DNA from: Alkalibacterium sp. AK22
GTDB lineage: Bacteria > Bacillota > Bacilli > Lactobacillales > Carnobacteriaceae_A
Assembly: GCF_000585255.1 (NCBI RefSeq)
Contig: NZ_JANL01000042.1
Span: 186,001-250,000 of the forward strand
Length of the DNA stretch: 64,000 nt
Direction: 5' to 3'
In this document: in pieces, positions 1-7,334 of the stretch
Position numbering within the stretch: position 1 is the stretch's first letter
Layout of the letters: every line of letters begins with the position of its first letter
Notes under the pieces: model-generated
Told to the model about the DNA's origin: nothing
Database searches by the model: none
The model's input: the letters and a program-made list of their open reading frames with translations, nothing else
Translations under genes and position numbers: made by a program

Positions 1-48
1 GCAGGCAAAAAGAAAAAGAAGAAAAAAGTTGTCCGCAAGAAAAAATAA
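1..48 (+). CDS. C-terminal tail of an unidentified very basic protein (partial)
   Basis: Frame 1 reads through 15 codons to a TAA at 46-48. The tail is almost only lysine with a short VVRK stretch. Such poly-lysine ends occur in RNA-binding proteins such as Ffh or RNase R, but 15 residues cannot decide. Ffh would be tempting because it precedes rpsP in many relatives, but a terminator and several unrelated genes lie in between. The 5' end is outside the window. Confidence 0.5.
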   Translation, partial: AGKKKKKKKVVRKKK

Positions 49-91
49 GGGTAACTGAGTAAGACTGCATTTGAATAAGAGAAAAGAGGAA

Positions 92-119
92 AAGAACAGG
101 AGGCTTCCTGTTCTTTTTT
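92..119 (+). terminator. Rho-independent terminator of the truncated first gene
   Basis: A 10-bp perfect stem (AAGAACAGGA at 92-101 with TCCTGTTCTT at 106-115) closes a 4-base loop and runs into a T tract at 111-119. Confidence 0.85.
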
Positions 120-141
120 CAGTTTTTATCGCAATTTCTAT

Positions 142-435
142 AGCAACTGAGTAGTTTTTTGTCCTGAGTTGTCGCGCAAACCTCCTTTGCGAAGCAACTC
201 AGGGATCTTTTCGATGGAGTTGTCGCGCAAACCTCTTTTACGGAGCAACTCAGGGATCTTTTCGATGGAGTTGACGCGCAAACCTCTTTTGCGGAGCGAC
301 TCAGGGATCTTTGGGATGGAGTTGACGCGCAAACCTCTTTTGCGGAGCAACTCAGGGATTTTTTCGATGGAGTTGTCGCGCAAACCTCCTTTGCGAAGCA
401 ACTCAGGGATCTTTGGGATGGAGTTGACGCGCAAA
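142..435. repeat. Tandem array of 51-bp hairpin-forming units
   Basis: Five complete 51-bp units start at 166, 217, 268, 319 and 370, with a 15-base partial copy at 421-435 and a degenerate half copy at 142-165. Each unit begins GAGTTG and carries CAACTC (CGACTC in unit 3) about 30 bases later. The arms GAGTTG..GCGCAAA and TTTGCG..CAACTC fold into a roughly 15-bp stem with a small internal mismatch and a CCTCC or CCTCT loop, followed by a 16-base linker ending GGGATG or TCGATG. Units differ at a few positions only. Because 51 is a multiple of three, both strands stay open as 17-residue repeats (the minus-strand reading even looks leucine-rich), but neither reading has a ribosome binding site or normal start, so I treat the array as non-coding. 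Confidence 0.85.
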
Positions 436-499
436 CTAGCAGTCAAATAAAATAGGGAGGATCTTAATTGAGTTGCTGAAGCAGAGGATGAACCTCTAC

Positions 500-551
500 C
501 CGAAAACTAGACACTTAAAAAAAGAGTGTTGTAGTTTTCGGAGTATTTTTT
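500..551 (+). terminator. Long stem-loop with T tract, possible terminator
   Basis: CCGAAAACTA (500-509) pairs with TAGTTTTCGG (532-541), and ACACT with AGTGT inside, followed by TATTTTTTA. It would end plus-strand transcription coming through the hairpin array; no gene in that direction is visible immediately upstream, so a regulatory or mobile-element origin is also possible. Confidence 0.45.
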
Positions 552-559
552 AAACAGCA

Positions 560-590
560 AAAAACGACTGCTTCATTTATGAGCAGTCGT
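560..590 (-). terminator. Terminator of the small membrane protein gene
   Basis: Read on the minus strand, ACGACTGC and GCAGTCGT form a stem that ends in a T tract at 565-560. The stem overlaps the stop codon of the gene at 573-782. Confidence 0.75.
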
Positions 591-782
591 CCGGTCAATA
601 ATTATTTTTGTACAGATAACTAAAGTGGAGAGGACGGTTGAAAACCCTAAAGTATTCAGCAGCAGTTCAAATTCGGACCAGATAGATGTGAAGGCTGTAC
701 TGGAAATGAGGGAGACCGTTCCAAATAGAGTGACCGCAGCAGCAAAGGTCAGAAGCAGCCAGTAAATGATATATTTGATCAT
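573..782 (-). CDS. Small two-helix membrane protein, unknown function
   Basis: A 69-residue protein with two hydrophobic segments (about residues 4-26 and 40-61) separated by a short loop containing WSEFELLLN, and a short basic tail (DRTTAHK). The start is supported by AAAGGGG about six bases ahead of the ATG, and a terminator overlaps the stop, so it is a monocistronic unit. I do not recognise the family. The topology suggests both ends on the same side of the membrane; no catalytic motif is visible. Confidence 0.6.
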   Translation of the reverse strand: MIKYIIYWLLLTFAAAVTLFGTVSLISSTAFTSIWSEFELLLNTLGFSTVLSTLVICTKIIIDRTTAHK

Positions 783-958
783 TGTTAACCCCTTTGATAC
801 TTATTTTTTAATTATTCATATAGAGTATAAGGGAACAGCATAAGGAAGTAAATATTCTTAGGCATATTTAAAATGGCACGCACCAGCTGTTTATGCTAAG
901 CTGTAATTGATGATACATAATATGCAGTTAAATCACTTGACAGGAGACGATGTAAACG

Positions 959-1420
959 GTGATCTTACATACAGAGCGACTGACGCTGCTGTCTTGTACG
1001 CCTAAGGCGCTTGAAACGTATGCAGCTTCTGGATACAGCTATGGTCCGCATATCGAAAGCTTTTTAGAAGATCTGGCAATAGATCCTGAACTTCACGGCT
1101 GGGGCGTATGGCTAGTAATTCACACAGAGGAAAACAGGATGATTGGCGATATGGGCTTTAAAGACCGACCGAATACCGAAAAGGAAGTAGAAGTGGGCTA
1201 CGGTATCTTTCCAGACTATCAGAACCGGGGATATGCCACGGAAGGGTTGAAAGCCCTGATTAAATGGGCCTTCCAAATTAAAGGAGTTCATGTAATCAAG
1301 GCAGACTGTCAGACTGACAATCTGCCCCCAAAGCGTGTGCTGGCGAAAGTCGGTATGCAGCTGTCTTATCAGCAAAACAGGTTAGACTACTGGATTTTAA
1401 AAAAGGACTCGTGTCAATAG
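959..1420 (+). CDS. GNAT family N-acetyltransferase (RimJ/RimL type)
   Basis: A 153-residue single-domain GNAT protein. It opens with the ILHTERLTLL strand typical of RimJ/RimL-like enzymes, has IGDMGFKD, and carries the acetyl-CoA-binding loop QNRGYATEGLKALI at about residues 88-101, followed by a NLPPKRVLAKVGM segment matching the usual N-x-x-S..L-x-K-x-G-F motif. Start is GTG at 959, preceded by AGGAG at 942-946. Substrate unknown: RimJ/RimL relatives acetylate ribosomal protein N termini, but many act on small amines. It stands between two small genes. Confidence 0.85.
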   Translation: MILHTERLTLLSCTPKALETYAASGYSYGPHIESFLEDLAIDPELHGWGVWLVIHTEENRMIGDMGFKDRPNTEKEVEVGYGIFPDYQNRGYATEGLKALIKWAFQIKGVHVIKADCQTDNLPPKRVLAKVGMQLSYQQNRLDYWILKKDSCQ

Positions 1421-1473
1421 TAAGTCATTTGAATATCTGTAGATAAATAAGCTTTAACAAAGGAGGAACGATC

Positions 1474-1695
1474 ATCTTTAACAAAGTATTGCTTCGTTAT
1501 GGTATACCCTATACCTTGTTAACCTTGCTGCTGCGTAATGTCTTGGATACGCGTCTGGGGCACTGGATGTATGCGCTCAGCTTCTTCGGTTTGATTGCAG
1601 GCTTGCTCAGTTTTTCCGGTATATACGTTTACTACACGATCAAGCAGCAGGTTTACAATTTTCGCTACCGCAAAAAACACCAGGAATCAGAGTAG
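1474..1695 (+). CDS. Small membrane protein with probable ATC start codon
   Basis: About 73 residues with two hydrophobic stretches (LTLLLR region and ALSFFGLIAGLLSFSGIYVYY) and a basic tail. The only ATG/GTG/TTG candidate near the beginning is TTG at 1489, which is 22 bases from the strong AGGAGG at 1461-1466. Reading upstream in frame gives ATC at 1474, seven bases from AGGAGG, and a natural N terminus (M)FNKVLLRYG. I therefore place the start at the rare codon ATC. Function unknown; membrane location inferred. Confidence 0.55.
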   Translation: MFNKVLLRYGIPYTLLTLLLRNVLDTRLGHWMYALSFFGLIAGLLSFSGIYVYYTIKQQVYNFRYRKKHQESE

Positions 1696-1752
1696 ACGGG
1701 AGTCGGCTCTGGTTCCTGATAGACGGATCTTTTACATGGACGTGCATAAAGA

Positions 1753-1795
1753 AAAGCCCCTGCCTGAAGTTTTAAGGGCAGGGGCTTTCTCTTCT
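1753..1795. terminator. Bidirectional terminator between convergent genes
   Basis: AAAGCCCCTGCC (1753-1764) pairs with GGCAGGGGCTTT (1777-1788); T-rich tails follow on both strands. It ends the 1474-1695 gene on the plus strand and the 1798-2148 gene on the minus strand. Confidence 0.85.
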
Positions 1796-1797
1796 TT

Positions 1798-2148
1798 TTA
1801 GCGGTCATTCGGATCGACCCAGTGCATCTTTTCGTCGACTAGTCGCATGAGCTGTTCCAGTTCCAGCTTAGTGGCCATGTCATCATGATACAGTAAGTTC
1901 TCAACCCGTTTTCTGGGCACCTCAAGTGCTTGGGCCAGCTCATCTAAGGTCAGAAGATTCCTGTCCAGGAGTTCTTCGACTCGGGCACTGTAAATCACGA
2001 ACTCAATCTCCGGATCTGTCAGATTGTCGTCTGCAGAAAATTCCAGCTTCAGGAGTTCCTTCAAAGAGGAGATTTCTAGAAGCACACCGATGCCTTTGGC
2101 CATCACTTTCATCTGACGCATGATGTAGTCTCTGTCTTCAAAATCCAT
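1798..2148 (-). CDS. Hypothetical protein, DUF6483-like
   Basis: About 116 residues, soluble and strongly helical, beginning MDFEDRDYIMRQMKVMAKGIGVLLE. The DYIMRQ..MAKGIG pattern near the N terminus resembles the short Firmicute proteins grouped as DUF6483, a tentative match. The open frame extends to a TTG at 2166, but the ATG at 2148 has AAGG 11 bases ahead and gives the family-like N terminus. The segment LLTLDELAQALEVPRKRVENLL looks like a helix-turn-helix-type helical pair, so DNA or protein binding is conceivable. It converges on a bidirectional terminator. Confidence 0.6.
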   Translation of the reverse strand: MDFEDRDYIMRQMKVMAKGIGVLLEISSLKELLKLEFSADDNLTDPEIEFVIYSARVEELLDRNLLTLDELAQALEVPRKRVENLLYHDDMATKLELEQLMRLVDEKMHWVDPNDR

Positions 2149-2242
2149 TCTGATCACTGCCTTCAATTTAATGGTTTAAGTATAACACAAGCCGGGAAAG
2201 ACAGCTGATTGCAAGGATTTCTACTCTGTAAAGAAAAAGCAC

Positions 2243-2271
2243 TTTACATTACCGTTTTTCCATGTTATGAT
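2243..2271 (+). promoter_or_regulatory. Promoter of the rpsP operon
   Basis: TTTACA at 2243-2248 and TATGAT at 2266-2271 are separated by 17 bases. It lies about 95 bases ahead of rpsP and shows the ribosomal operon starts here rather than by read-through from an upstream ffh. Confidence 0.75.
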
Positions 2272-2365
2272 TACTATCGTGAGTTTGATTGAGAAGAAAA
2301 CTCAGACTTAAAGGTTCTTTATATATAAAGATTCCCTTGAAAAATTAACAGGAGGTGCAAGTCAA

Positions 2366-2638
2366 ATGGCAGTAAAAATTCGTATGAAACGTATGGGTTC
2401 TAAAAGAAATCCTTTTTACCGTTTAGTTGTTGCTGATTCTCGTGCTCCACGTGATGGACGCATTATCGAGCAGGTTGGAACATACAACCCTGTATCAGAA
2501 CCAGCTGAAGTAAAAGTTGATGAAGAGTTAGTATTGAAATGGTTGAAAGATGGCGCTAAACCGTCTGATACTGTGAAAAACTTACTATCTAAAGAAGGAA
2601 TCATGAAAAAATTCCACGATGAGAAATACAGCAAGTAA
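2366..2638 (+). CDS. rpsP: 30S ribosomal protein S16
   Basis: A 90-residue S16 with the family signature at the N terminus ([25 protein letters not shown]) and the [13 protein letters not shown] block. S16 binds 16S rRNA in the body of the small subunit and is needed for assembly. Length is normal. AGGAGG sits 8 bases before the ATG. First gene of the rpsP-khpA-rimM-trmD-rplS run, whose members act in ribosome and tRNA maturation. Between its stop and khpA a long imperfect stem (GAAGAAAAGAA at 2664-2674 with its complement at 2701-2711) could act as a processing or attenuation site. Confidence 0.97.
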   Translation: MAVKIRMKRMGSKRNPFYRLVVADSRAPRDGRIIEQVGTYNPVSEPAEVKVDEELVLKWLKDGAKPSDTVKNLLSKEGIMKKFHDEKYSK

Positions 2639-2749
2639 TTCTCTAACTGAATAAATCGTTGAAGAAGAAAAGAATGGGGCTGGTTCAGTTTGAGCGCTCC
2701 TTCTTTTCTTCCTTCTATATACTGAGACTACTTATAAAGGATGGTACGT

Positions 2750-2995
2750 ATGACTGATACAGAAATGCGTGAATTGATTAAAACCATTGTCGAGCCATTA
2801 GTCAGTCATCCAGATGAAGTCGAGTTAGACTTGAAAGAAACAGACGACTTTCATGAGTATATGTTGTCTGTTCATCCAGATGATGTCGGACGCGTCATTG
2901 GGAAGCGCGGACGTATTGCCAAGGCGATTCGATCAATCGTTTACAGCATACAGTTCGACGGCCCGAAACGTGTACGTCTAACTATTGTTGATTAA
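2750..2995 (+). CDS. khpA: KH-domain RNA-binding protein KhpA
   Basis: An 81-residue protein that is little more than one KH domain; the RNA-binding GxxG loop is in VIGKRGRIAKAI (residues about 48-59). KhpA pairs with KhpB/EloR in Firmicutes and affects cell elongation and RNA metabolism. The frame also has an ATG at 2741, but AAAGGA at 2736-2741 is spaced 8 bases from the ATG at 2750, which gives the usual N terminus MTDTEMRELI. Position between rpsP and rimM is conserved in Bacilli. Confidence 0.93.
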   Translation: MTDTEMRELIKTIVEPLVSHPDEVELDLKETDDFHEYMLSVHPDDVGRVIGKRGRIAKAIRSIVYSIQFDGPKRVRLTIVD

Positions 2996-3049
2996 GTCAG
3001 TACACCTGTGCGTTGCCGTTACGGTCACACATAGCAGTTAAAGATTGAC

Positions 3050-3079
3050 GGGGTGACTCTTAGCAGTCATCCCTTTTTT
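3050..3079 (+). terminator. Terminator or attenuator between khpA and rimM
   Basis: GGGGTGACT (3050-3058) pairs with AGTCATCCC (3065-3073, one G-T pair) and is followed by TTTTTTC. As the genes downstream belong to the same conserved cluster, partial read-through is likely. Confidence 0.7.
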
Positions 3080-3109
3080 CATGAATTTTTCAGGAAAGGA
3101 CAAGTTTAA

Positions 3110-3625
3110 ATGGAATTTTATGATGTAGGTAAAGTGGTGAATACCCATGGATTAAAGGGAGAAGTCCGAGTCATTTCAGTGACTACCCTCCCGGAAGCCC
3201 GCTATCAGAAAGGCGCTTCCCTGATCTGGTTCGGTAAGGACGGCAGGCAAGAAGAGCTGACTGTCCGGACGCACCGTAAGCATAAAACGTTTGACCTGCT
3301 GGCATTTGACGAGTACTTCAACATCAATCAGGTGGAACAGTTTGTCGGCGGCACGCTCAAAGTCAGTGAAGAAGATCTGCTGGAGCTGCCAGAAAATGAA
3401 TTTTACGTTCACGAACTGATTGGCTTGACCGTTATCGACAACGACTCTGGAGAGACTATCGGTAAAATCAAGGAAGTCCTGTCACCGGGAGCTAATGATG
3501 TCTGGGTGGTGCAGCGTCAAGGCCAGAAGGATCTGCTGCTGCCGTATATCGAGCCGGTCATATTGGATGTCGATTTTGAAACAGGCATCGTAAAAGTACA
3601 CGTAATGGAAGGGCTGGACGAATGA
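3110..3625 (+). CDS. rimM: Ribosome maturation factor RimM
   Basis: A 171-residue RimM: an N-terminal RimM beta-barrel ([18 protein letters not shown]) and a C-terminal PRC-barrel ([27 protein letters not shown]...[18 protein letters not shown]). It helps 30S head assembly, binding S19 and 16S rRNA. Length is typical. AGGAAAGG lies upstream of the ATG. The last four bases overlap trmD (ATGA), indicating translational coupling. Upstream stem-loop may set the ratio of these low-abundance factors to S16. Confidence 0.96.
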   Translation: MEFYDVGKVVNTHGLKGEVRVISVTTLPEARYQKGASLIWFGKDGRQEELTVRTHRKHKTFDLLAFDEYFNINQVEQFVGGTLKVSEEDLLELPENEFYVHELIGLTVIDNDSGETIGKIKEVLSPGANDVWVVQRQGQKDLLLPYIEPVILDVDFETGIVKVHVMEGLDE

Positions 3626-4377
3626 AGATAGATGTAGTCACACTGTTTCCAGAAATGTTTGATGGCCCGCTTGGGCATTCTATAGTAAGCCGGGCCATTG
3701 ACAAAGGTCTGGTTGAAGTCAACCGGGTCAATTTCAGACAGTTCGGCAAAGGAAAGCATCAGGTCGTCGATGATACCCCTTATGGCGGGGGAGCGGGTAT
3801 GCTATTGAAGCCGGATCCGCTTTTTGAAGCGATGGAATCGATCGAAACCAGAGAGCGTGAAACTAAAAAGCGGGTCATCCTCATGGACCCGGCCGGTAAG
3901 CCTTTCAATCAGGCGATGGCAGAAGACTTTTCAAAAGAAGAGCACTTGGTCTTTCTCTGCGGCCATTACGAAGGCTATGACGAGCGTATCCGAAGCCTGG
4001 TGACCGATGAAGTGTCCCTCGGTGATTATGTCCTGACCGGCGGCGAACTGGCTGCCATGGTCATGATTGATGCCTCTGTACGACTCTTGCCGAGTGCTTT
4101 GGGCAATGCTTCCTCCGCCGAGACTGATTCGCACTCAAGCGGCCTTCTGGAACATCCTCACTATACCCGTCCCGCTGAGTACAAGGGAATGAAGGTACCG
4201 GATGTGTTGATGAGCGGCAATCATGCCAAGATCGATGAGTGGCGTCATCGGGAGTCACTGAAGCGTACTTTCTTCAGACGTCCGGATATGCTCGAGAAAC
4301 GCGAGCTGACCCAGCAGGAAAAGCAGTGGATCACTGAGTTTGAAACGGAAAACTCTGACGAAGAGTCTTTATTTTAA
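3622..4377 (+). CDS. trmD: tRNA (guanine37-N1)-methyltransferase
   Basis: A 251-residue SPOUT methyltransferase that makes m1G37 in tRNAs reading CNN, preventing +1 frameshifting. The SAM-binding trefoil knot sequences are present: [24 protein letters not shown] and [14 protein letters not shown], with the catalytic-site segment [15 protein letters not shown]. Start overlaps the rimM stop by four bases. Length matches the family. Acts as a dimer in the cytoplasm; essential in most bacteria. Confidence 0.97.
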   Translation: MKIDVVTLFPEMFDGPLGHSIVSRAIDKGLVEVNRVNFRQFGKGKHQVVDDTPYGGGAGMLLKPDPLFEAMESIETRERETKKRVILMDPAGKPFNQAMAEDFSKEEHLVFLCGHYEGYDERIRSLVTDEVSLGDYVLTGGELAAMVMIDASVRLLPSALGNASSAETDSHSSGLLEHPHYTRPAEYKGMKVPDVLMSGNHAKIDEWRHRESLKRTFFRRPDMLEKRELTQQEKQWITEFETENSDEESLF

Positions 4378-4394
4378 AAGAAATCAAGCAAATG

Positions 4395-4513
4395 ACCTTT
4401 ACAGTATTAAGCCAGTATGTTAAAGTTAATAATTGAGTGGGCAACCACTCTTATTACGCAATATTCCGCTGAGACAAGTACTTATGAGTGTTGCGCGAGA
4501 GGAGAAGGATAAA
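4395..4513 (+). ncRNA. Candidate L19 leader (ribosomal protein autoregulatory RNA)
   Basis: The 136-base gap ahead of rplS has no terminator but contains structure: GAGTGG-GCAA-CCACTC (4435-4450, GNRA tetraloop) and CGCAA (4457-4461) paired to TTGCG (4491-4495) shortly before the ribosome binding site. Firmicute rplS mRNAs are known to carry an L19 leader motif in this position. Assignment to that family is inferred from position and the two helices only. Confidence 0.45.
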
Positions 4514-4870
4514 ATGAATCCATTGATCGAGGAAATCACAAAAGAGCAACTTCGTTCTGATTTGCCAGATTTTCGTCCTGGAGATACTGTTCGTGTGCAC
4601 GCGCGTATCGTCGAGGGTGAACGTGAGCGTATTCAGCTGTTTGACGGTGTAGTCATCAAGCGTCGCGGCGAAGGCATCAGCGAAATGTACACTGTTCGTA
4701 AAATTTCTAACGGTGTCGGCGTTGAGCGTACTTTCCCAGTACACTCACCACGTGTTGCTAAAATCGAAGTTCTGCGTCAAGGTCGTGTACGTCGTGCTAA
4801 ATTGTACTACCTACGTAACCTGCGTGGAAAAGCTGCTCGTATTCCAGAGCGCATCCGTAAAACTAAGTAA
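4514..4870 (+). CDS. rplS: 50S ribosomal protein L19
   Basis: A 118-residue L19 located at the 30S-50S interface. Family signatures are [39 protein letters not shown] and [28 protein letters not shown]. An in-frame start 81 bases upstream would add an unnatural leader; the ATG at 4514 has AGGAG and GAAGGA ahead and gives the correct length. Last gene of the cluster, ending in a strong terminator. Confidence 0.97.
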   Translation: MNPLIEEITKEQLRSDLPDFRPGDTVRVHARIVEGERERIQLFDGVVIKRRGEGISEMYTVRKISNGVGVERTFPVHSPRVAKIEVLRQGRVRRAKLYYLRNLRGKAARIPERIRKTK

Positions 4871-4884
4871 TTCAATAGTTTTTC

Positions 4885-4921
4885 AAAGTCATCAGGCTCA
4901 TAATGAGTGTGGTGACTTTTT
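4885..4921 (+). terminator. Terminator of the rpsP-rplS operon
   Basis: AAAGTCATCA (4885-4894) pairs with TGGTGACTTT (4910-4919) with an inner CTCAT/ATGAG helix, then a T tract. Confidence 0.85.
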
Positions 4922-4961
4922 TTACATACAGCCGTACTGACATATATACATGCTAAAGAAA

Positions 4962-4996
4962 CAAAAAACGGCACTTCCTCAAAGAGGAGGGACCGC
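4962..4996 (-). terminator. Minus-strand terminator of the 43-residue membrane peptide gene
   Basis: On the minus strand a GCGGTCCCTCCTC arm pairs imperfectly with GAGGAAGTGCCG and ends in TTTTTTG. It lies 65 bases beyond the stop of the small gene at 5061-5192. Confidence 0.6.
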
Positions 4997-5060
4997 CCTT
5001 ATTGTTTGAACACGTCACGTCAATACCGCCTAATGAAAAGCCTGCCTTAAGCACATCGCT

Positions 5061-5192
5061 TTATCCAAACAGCCAAGCAAATAAATCGTCAAAGCCTGGA
5101 AGGCCCAGTTGTCGGAGTAGGGGCAGTATGATGAGAGTCACTGCTACTGCTGAAAAAAATATTAGCCAGTCTTTTTTCTTAAGTTTACGCAT
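5061..5192 (-). CDS. 43-residue membrane peptide, unknown function
   Basis: A short reading frame starting at ATG 5192 with a near-perfect AAGGAGG seven bases upstream. The product starts MRKLKKKDW, continues with a hydrophobic helix LIFFSAVAVTLIILPLL and ends in an amphipathic LPGFDDLFAWLFG. The basic N terminus predicts it stays in the cytoplasm, with the C terminus outside or at the membrane surface. A terminator follows, so it is a complete transcription unit. No family recognised; size and shape fit a regulatory small membrane protein or a toxin-like peptide. Confidence 0.7.
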   Translation of the reverse strand: MRKLKKKDWLIFFSAVAVTLIILPLLRQLGLPGFDDLFAWLFG

Positions 5193-5489
5193 GGAATTCC
5201 TCCTTAAGGTATCATTTTATTCTGACTGTCGTGTACTGTTTCTCATGATAACGCAACTATTCTCATTAAACTATCACAAATCAGCCGATCACTTAAAGCT
5301 GACTCTAAATAAATGAACGTAAACAGTGTTCTAGCACCGGTTATTGTGATTATTCTAGCTGTATGGGTCGAGATAGGATGAGAAGCGTGTAATAATCTTC
5401 ACCGGCCCCTGTAATTAGTAAGCGTTTTATGGTATAATCACTCTTGTGCGAAAGAGTTAGACCATACTTAATCCAATGGAGGCAATATA
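5193..5489. promoter_or_regulatory. Intergenic region with extended -10 promoter for the gene at 5490
   Basis: TGGTATAAT at 5430-5438 is an extended -10 element (TATAAT at 5433-5438); the -35 position (TGTAAT, 5410-5415, 17-base spacer) is weak. Nothing else convincing was seen in this gap; the minus-strand small gene at 5061-5192 must also be driven from here. Confidence 0.6.
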
Positions 5490-5975
5490 ATGAGTACAAT
5501 TACAGAAAATTTTAGCCATCTGGCACAGGAAAAAAAAATCCAGTTCAAATCCAAGGACATTGAAACCCCCGTTCGTAAAAAAGACGGCGAAGAAGTGAAG
5601 CAGAAGCAGGTCGTGTATCAGACAGCCCTGCGCGTCAACAAGGAAAAGGCTGTGGCCTGCGGTGTGATCATTCACGATGCGGATGCCGAGCGCGTCAACT
5701 ATCAGATCACTTACAATAAGATCGGCTATGTCACAGACAGAAACAAGCTGCCTGAAATCGTGACCAAACTGAATGAGCTGAACGCTATGCGTACTGGCTA
5801 TTACCGCTTGGTTATTTCAGGAGACGGCGAAATTATCATGCGTCACTTGGGTATTACTGGCCACGACGTGAAAGCAATGATGGATGTCTTTGTCTTTGGC
5901 GGACGTATCCTGAACGCTTTGATTCCTGAACTTGAAAAAATTGAAGGTCTGGATCTGACTCAGCGTAAAAACTAA
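5490..5975 (+). CDS. Conserved hypothetical protein, possibly YbjN-like
   Basis: A 161-residue cytoplasmic protein with no membrane segments. The N-terminal third is rich in lysine and the rest alternates strands and helices; the closing segment RLVISGDGEIIMRHLG followed by a long helix (VKAMMDVFVFGGRILNALIPELEKI) recalls the YbjN/type III chaperone-like fold, a weak match by shape only. Ribosome binding site GGAGG ahead of the ATG and a good promoter at 5433. It is 30 bases upstream of the OsmC-family gene and probably co-transcribed with it. Confidence 0.65.
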   Translation: MSTITENFSHLAQEKKIQFKSKDIETPVRKKDGEEVKQKQVVYQTALRVNKEKAVACGVIIHDADAERVNYQITYNKIGYVTDRNKLPEIVTKLNELNAMRTGYYRLVISGDGEIIMRHLGITGHDVKAMMDVFVFGGRILNALIPELEKIEGLDLTQRKN

Positions 5976-6004
5976 ACACGTAAAATAAAGAAGTGAGGGA
6001 AGGC

Positions 6005-6427
6005 ATGGGAGAGCATTTATTTGAAGCAGTTATCCATAATGCTGACGGAGTTGACGGAACAGCTTATGTAGAAGGCGACGGCAAACTGTCCGTGACAGTA
6101 TCCAGTCCGACGAGTGAGGAGCCAGGGACCAATCCGGAAGAACTGTTCGGACTGGCCCTGACGACTTGTTTGAATGCGACGATACAGTCTCTGCTGAAGG
6201 CTCGCAGGCTCGATAATCGCAGCAAAGTGACTACCAAAGTCAAACTGAAGCGTGAAGCAAGCGGTGTCGGTTATTTTTTTCAAGTCGATATCCTTGCGAT
6301 GATCGAGGGGCTTCCCCTTGATCAGGCTGAAGCTATCGTCCGGTCGGCAGACAGGCGCTGTCCAGTAGCCAAGTTGACTCAAAACGCCCAGACAATCACC
6401 TTGACCACTGTCCCTTATACAGCCTGA
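6005..6427 (+). CDS. OsmC/Ohr family peroxidase
   Basis: A 140-residue OsmC-superfamily protein that would reduce organic hydroperoxides. The two redox cysteines are present in the expected contexts, ALTTCLNATIQSLL and ADRRCPVAKLTQNA, and the domain order (beta strands, long central helix, second cysteine near the end) fits. A GTG at 5993 is in frame, but the ATG at 6005 preceded by AGGGAAGG gives a standard N terminus. Follows the hypothetical gene at 5490 in the same direction; terminated right after the stop. Whether it is OsmC or Ohr proper cannot be told by eye. Confidence 0.87.
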   Translation: MGEHLFEAVIHNADGVDGTAYVEGDGKLSVTVSSPTSEEPGTNPEELFGLALTTCLNATIQSLLKARRLDNRSKVTTKVKLKREASGVGYFFQVDILAMIEGLPLDQAEAIVRSADRRCPVAKLTQNAQTITLTTVPYTA

Positions 6428-6434
6428 CTCGAGA

Positions 6435-6467
6435 GACACTGCAGCCTCCAACTGCGGTGTCTTTTTT
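6435..6467 (+). terminator. Terminator after the OsmC-family gene
   Basis: GACACTGCAG (6435-6444) pairs with CTGCGGTGTC (6452-6461), one mismatch-like G-T, then TTTTTT. Confidence 0.85.
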
Positions 6468-6617
6468 GCGAGTGAAAGGCTGTACTAGGGACTGCTAGCG
6501 ACTTAAAATCACCAGCGATTCAACGCCGCGATCAATCAACTTATTATGGTTGAAAATTGATTTTCACCCTTTTTTGGTTTATACTAACGTTAATGAGCTG
6601 GAGAAAGGAGATGTTTG

Positions 6618-7334
6618 ATGGATACGCATAAGATTGCCTTAATTGCGGATATTGTGTCTTCAAAAAAACTGAATCAGCGCAGAACGACTCAGGATATCTT
6701 GAGCAGGCTGCTGACTTCAATTAATGAGCGATTCAAAAATACGATTGCTTCAAATCTGACAATCACACTGGGAGATGAATTTCAGGGAATCGTCGATTCT
6801 ATGGAAACAGCCTTGCTGATTATCGACTGGCTAACACTAAAGCTGCAGCTAGAAACGAAGAAGGAAACCGGGGAAGAAGTTACCCTCCGCTGGGGGATTG
6901 GCATCGGTCGACTGAGCACACCCATTAAAAACCGGAAGATCAGCATCGGTACAGACGGACCGGCCTACTGGCATGCAAGGGAAGCGATTGATACTGTCCA
7001 CCAGTACAACGATTATGGTCAGCTTAACGAACGGCTAAAGACCAGCACTCTGGAAGACGATTTTTACAACAGTGTGATCCGGCTTCAGAATGTCCTGCGC
7101 AGCGACTGGACCACCTCCCAAAAAGAGACCGCTTTTGCCATTTTAGATACTTGTGGCTATGCCGAATTTACAAACCAGACCGTCAAAGCTGCCTTGAATC
7201 AGTATTTAAATCAATCTTTTAGTGAGCAAACGGTCAGTAAGCGCATAATCTCCACGCATATCAAGCAGTATACTCAGTCTAGACGGTTGCTCGCGGAAAA
7301 GATAGAGGAGGGGAGGCGTGCTTATGATCATTGA
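6618..7334 (+). CDS. SatD family protein
   Basis: A 238-residue protein starting MDTHKIALIADIVSSKKL, the typical SatD opening, with GDEFQGIVDS and RWGIGIGRLST in the middle and a C-terminal helix-turn-helix-like region (TVKAALNQYLNQSFSEQTVSKRI). SatD was named in the Streptococcus mutans secretion and acid-tolerance locus; its biochemical role is unknown. AAAGGAG at 6604-6610 supports the ATG at 6618. It overlaps the next gene by 11 bases, and SatD genes are regularly paired with a DUF3307 membrane protein, as here. Confidence 0.8.
   Translation: MDTHKIALIADIVSSKKLNQRRTTQDILSRLLTSINERFKNTIASNLTITLGDEFQGIVDSMETALLIIDWLTLKLQLETKKETGEEVTLRWGIGIGRLSTPIKNRKISIGTDGPAYWHAREAIDTVHQYNDYGQLNERLKTSTLEDDFYNSVIRLQNVLRSDWTTSQKETAFAILDTCGYAEFTNQTVKAALNQYLNQSFSEQTVSKRIISTHIKQYTQSRRLLAEKIEEGRRAYDH

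Noticed and set aside
142-435. CRISPR array
   Set aside because: Units are contiguous 51-bp copies without unique spacers, and no cas genes are present.
138-450. Open frames on both strands across the hairpin array (17-residue repeats, the minus one leucine-rich looking)
   Set aside because: They stay open only because the 51-bp period is a multiple of three; no ribosome binding site and unusual starts.
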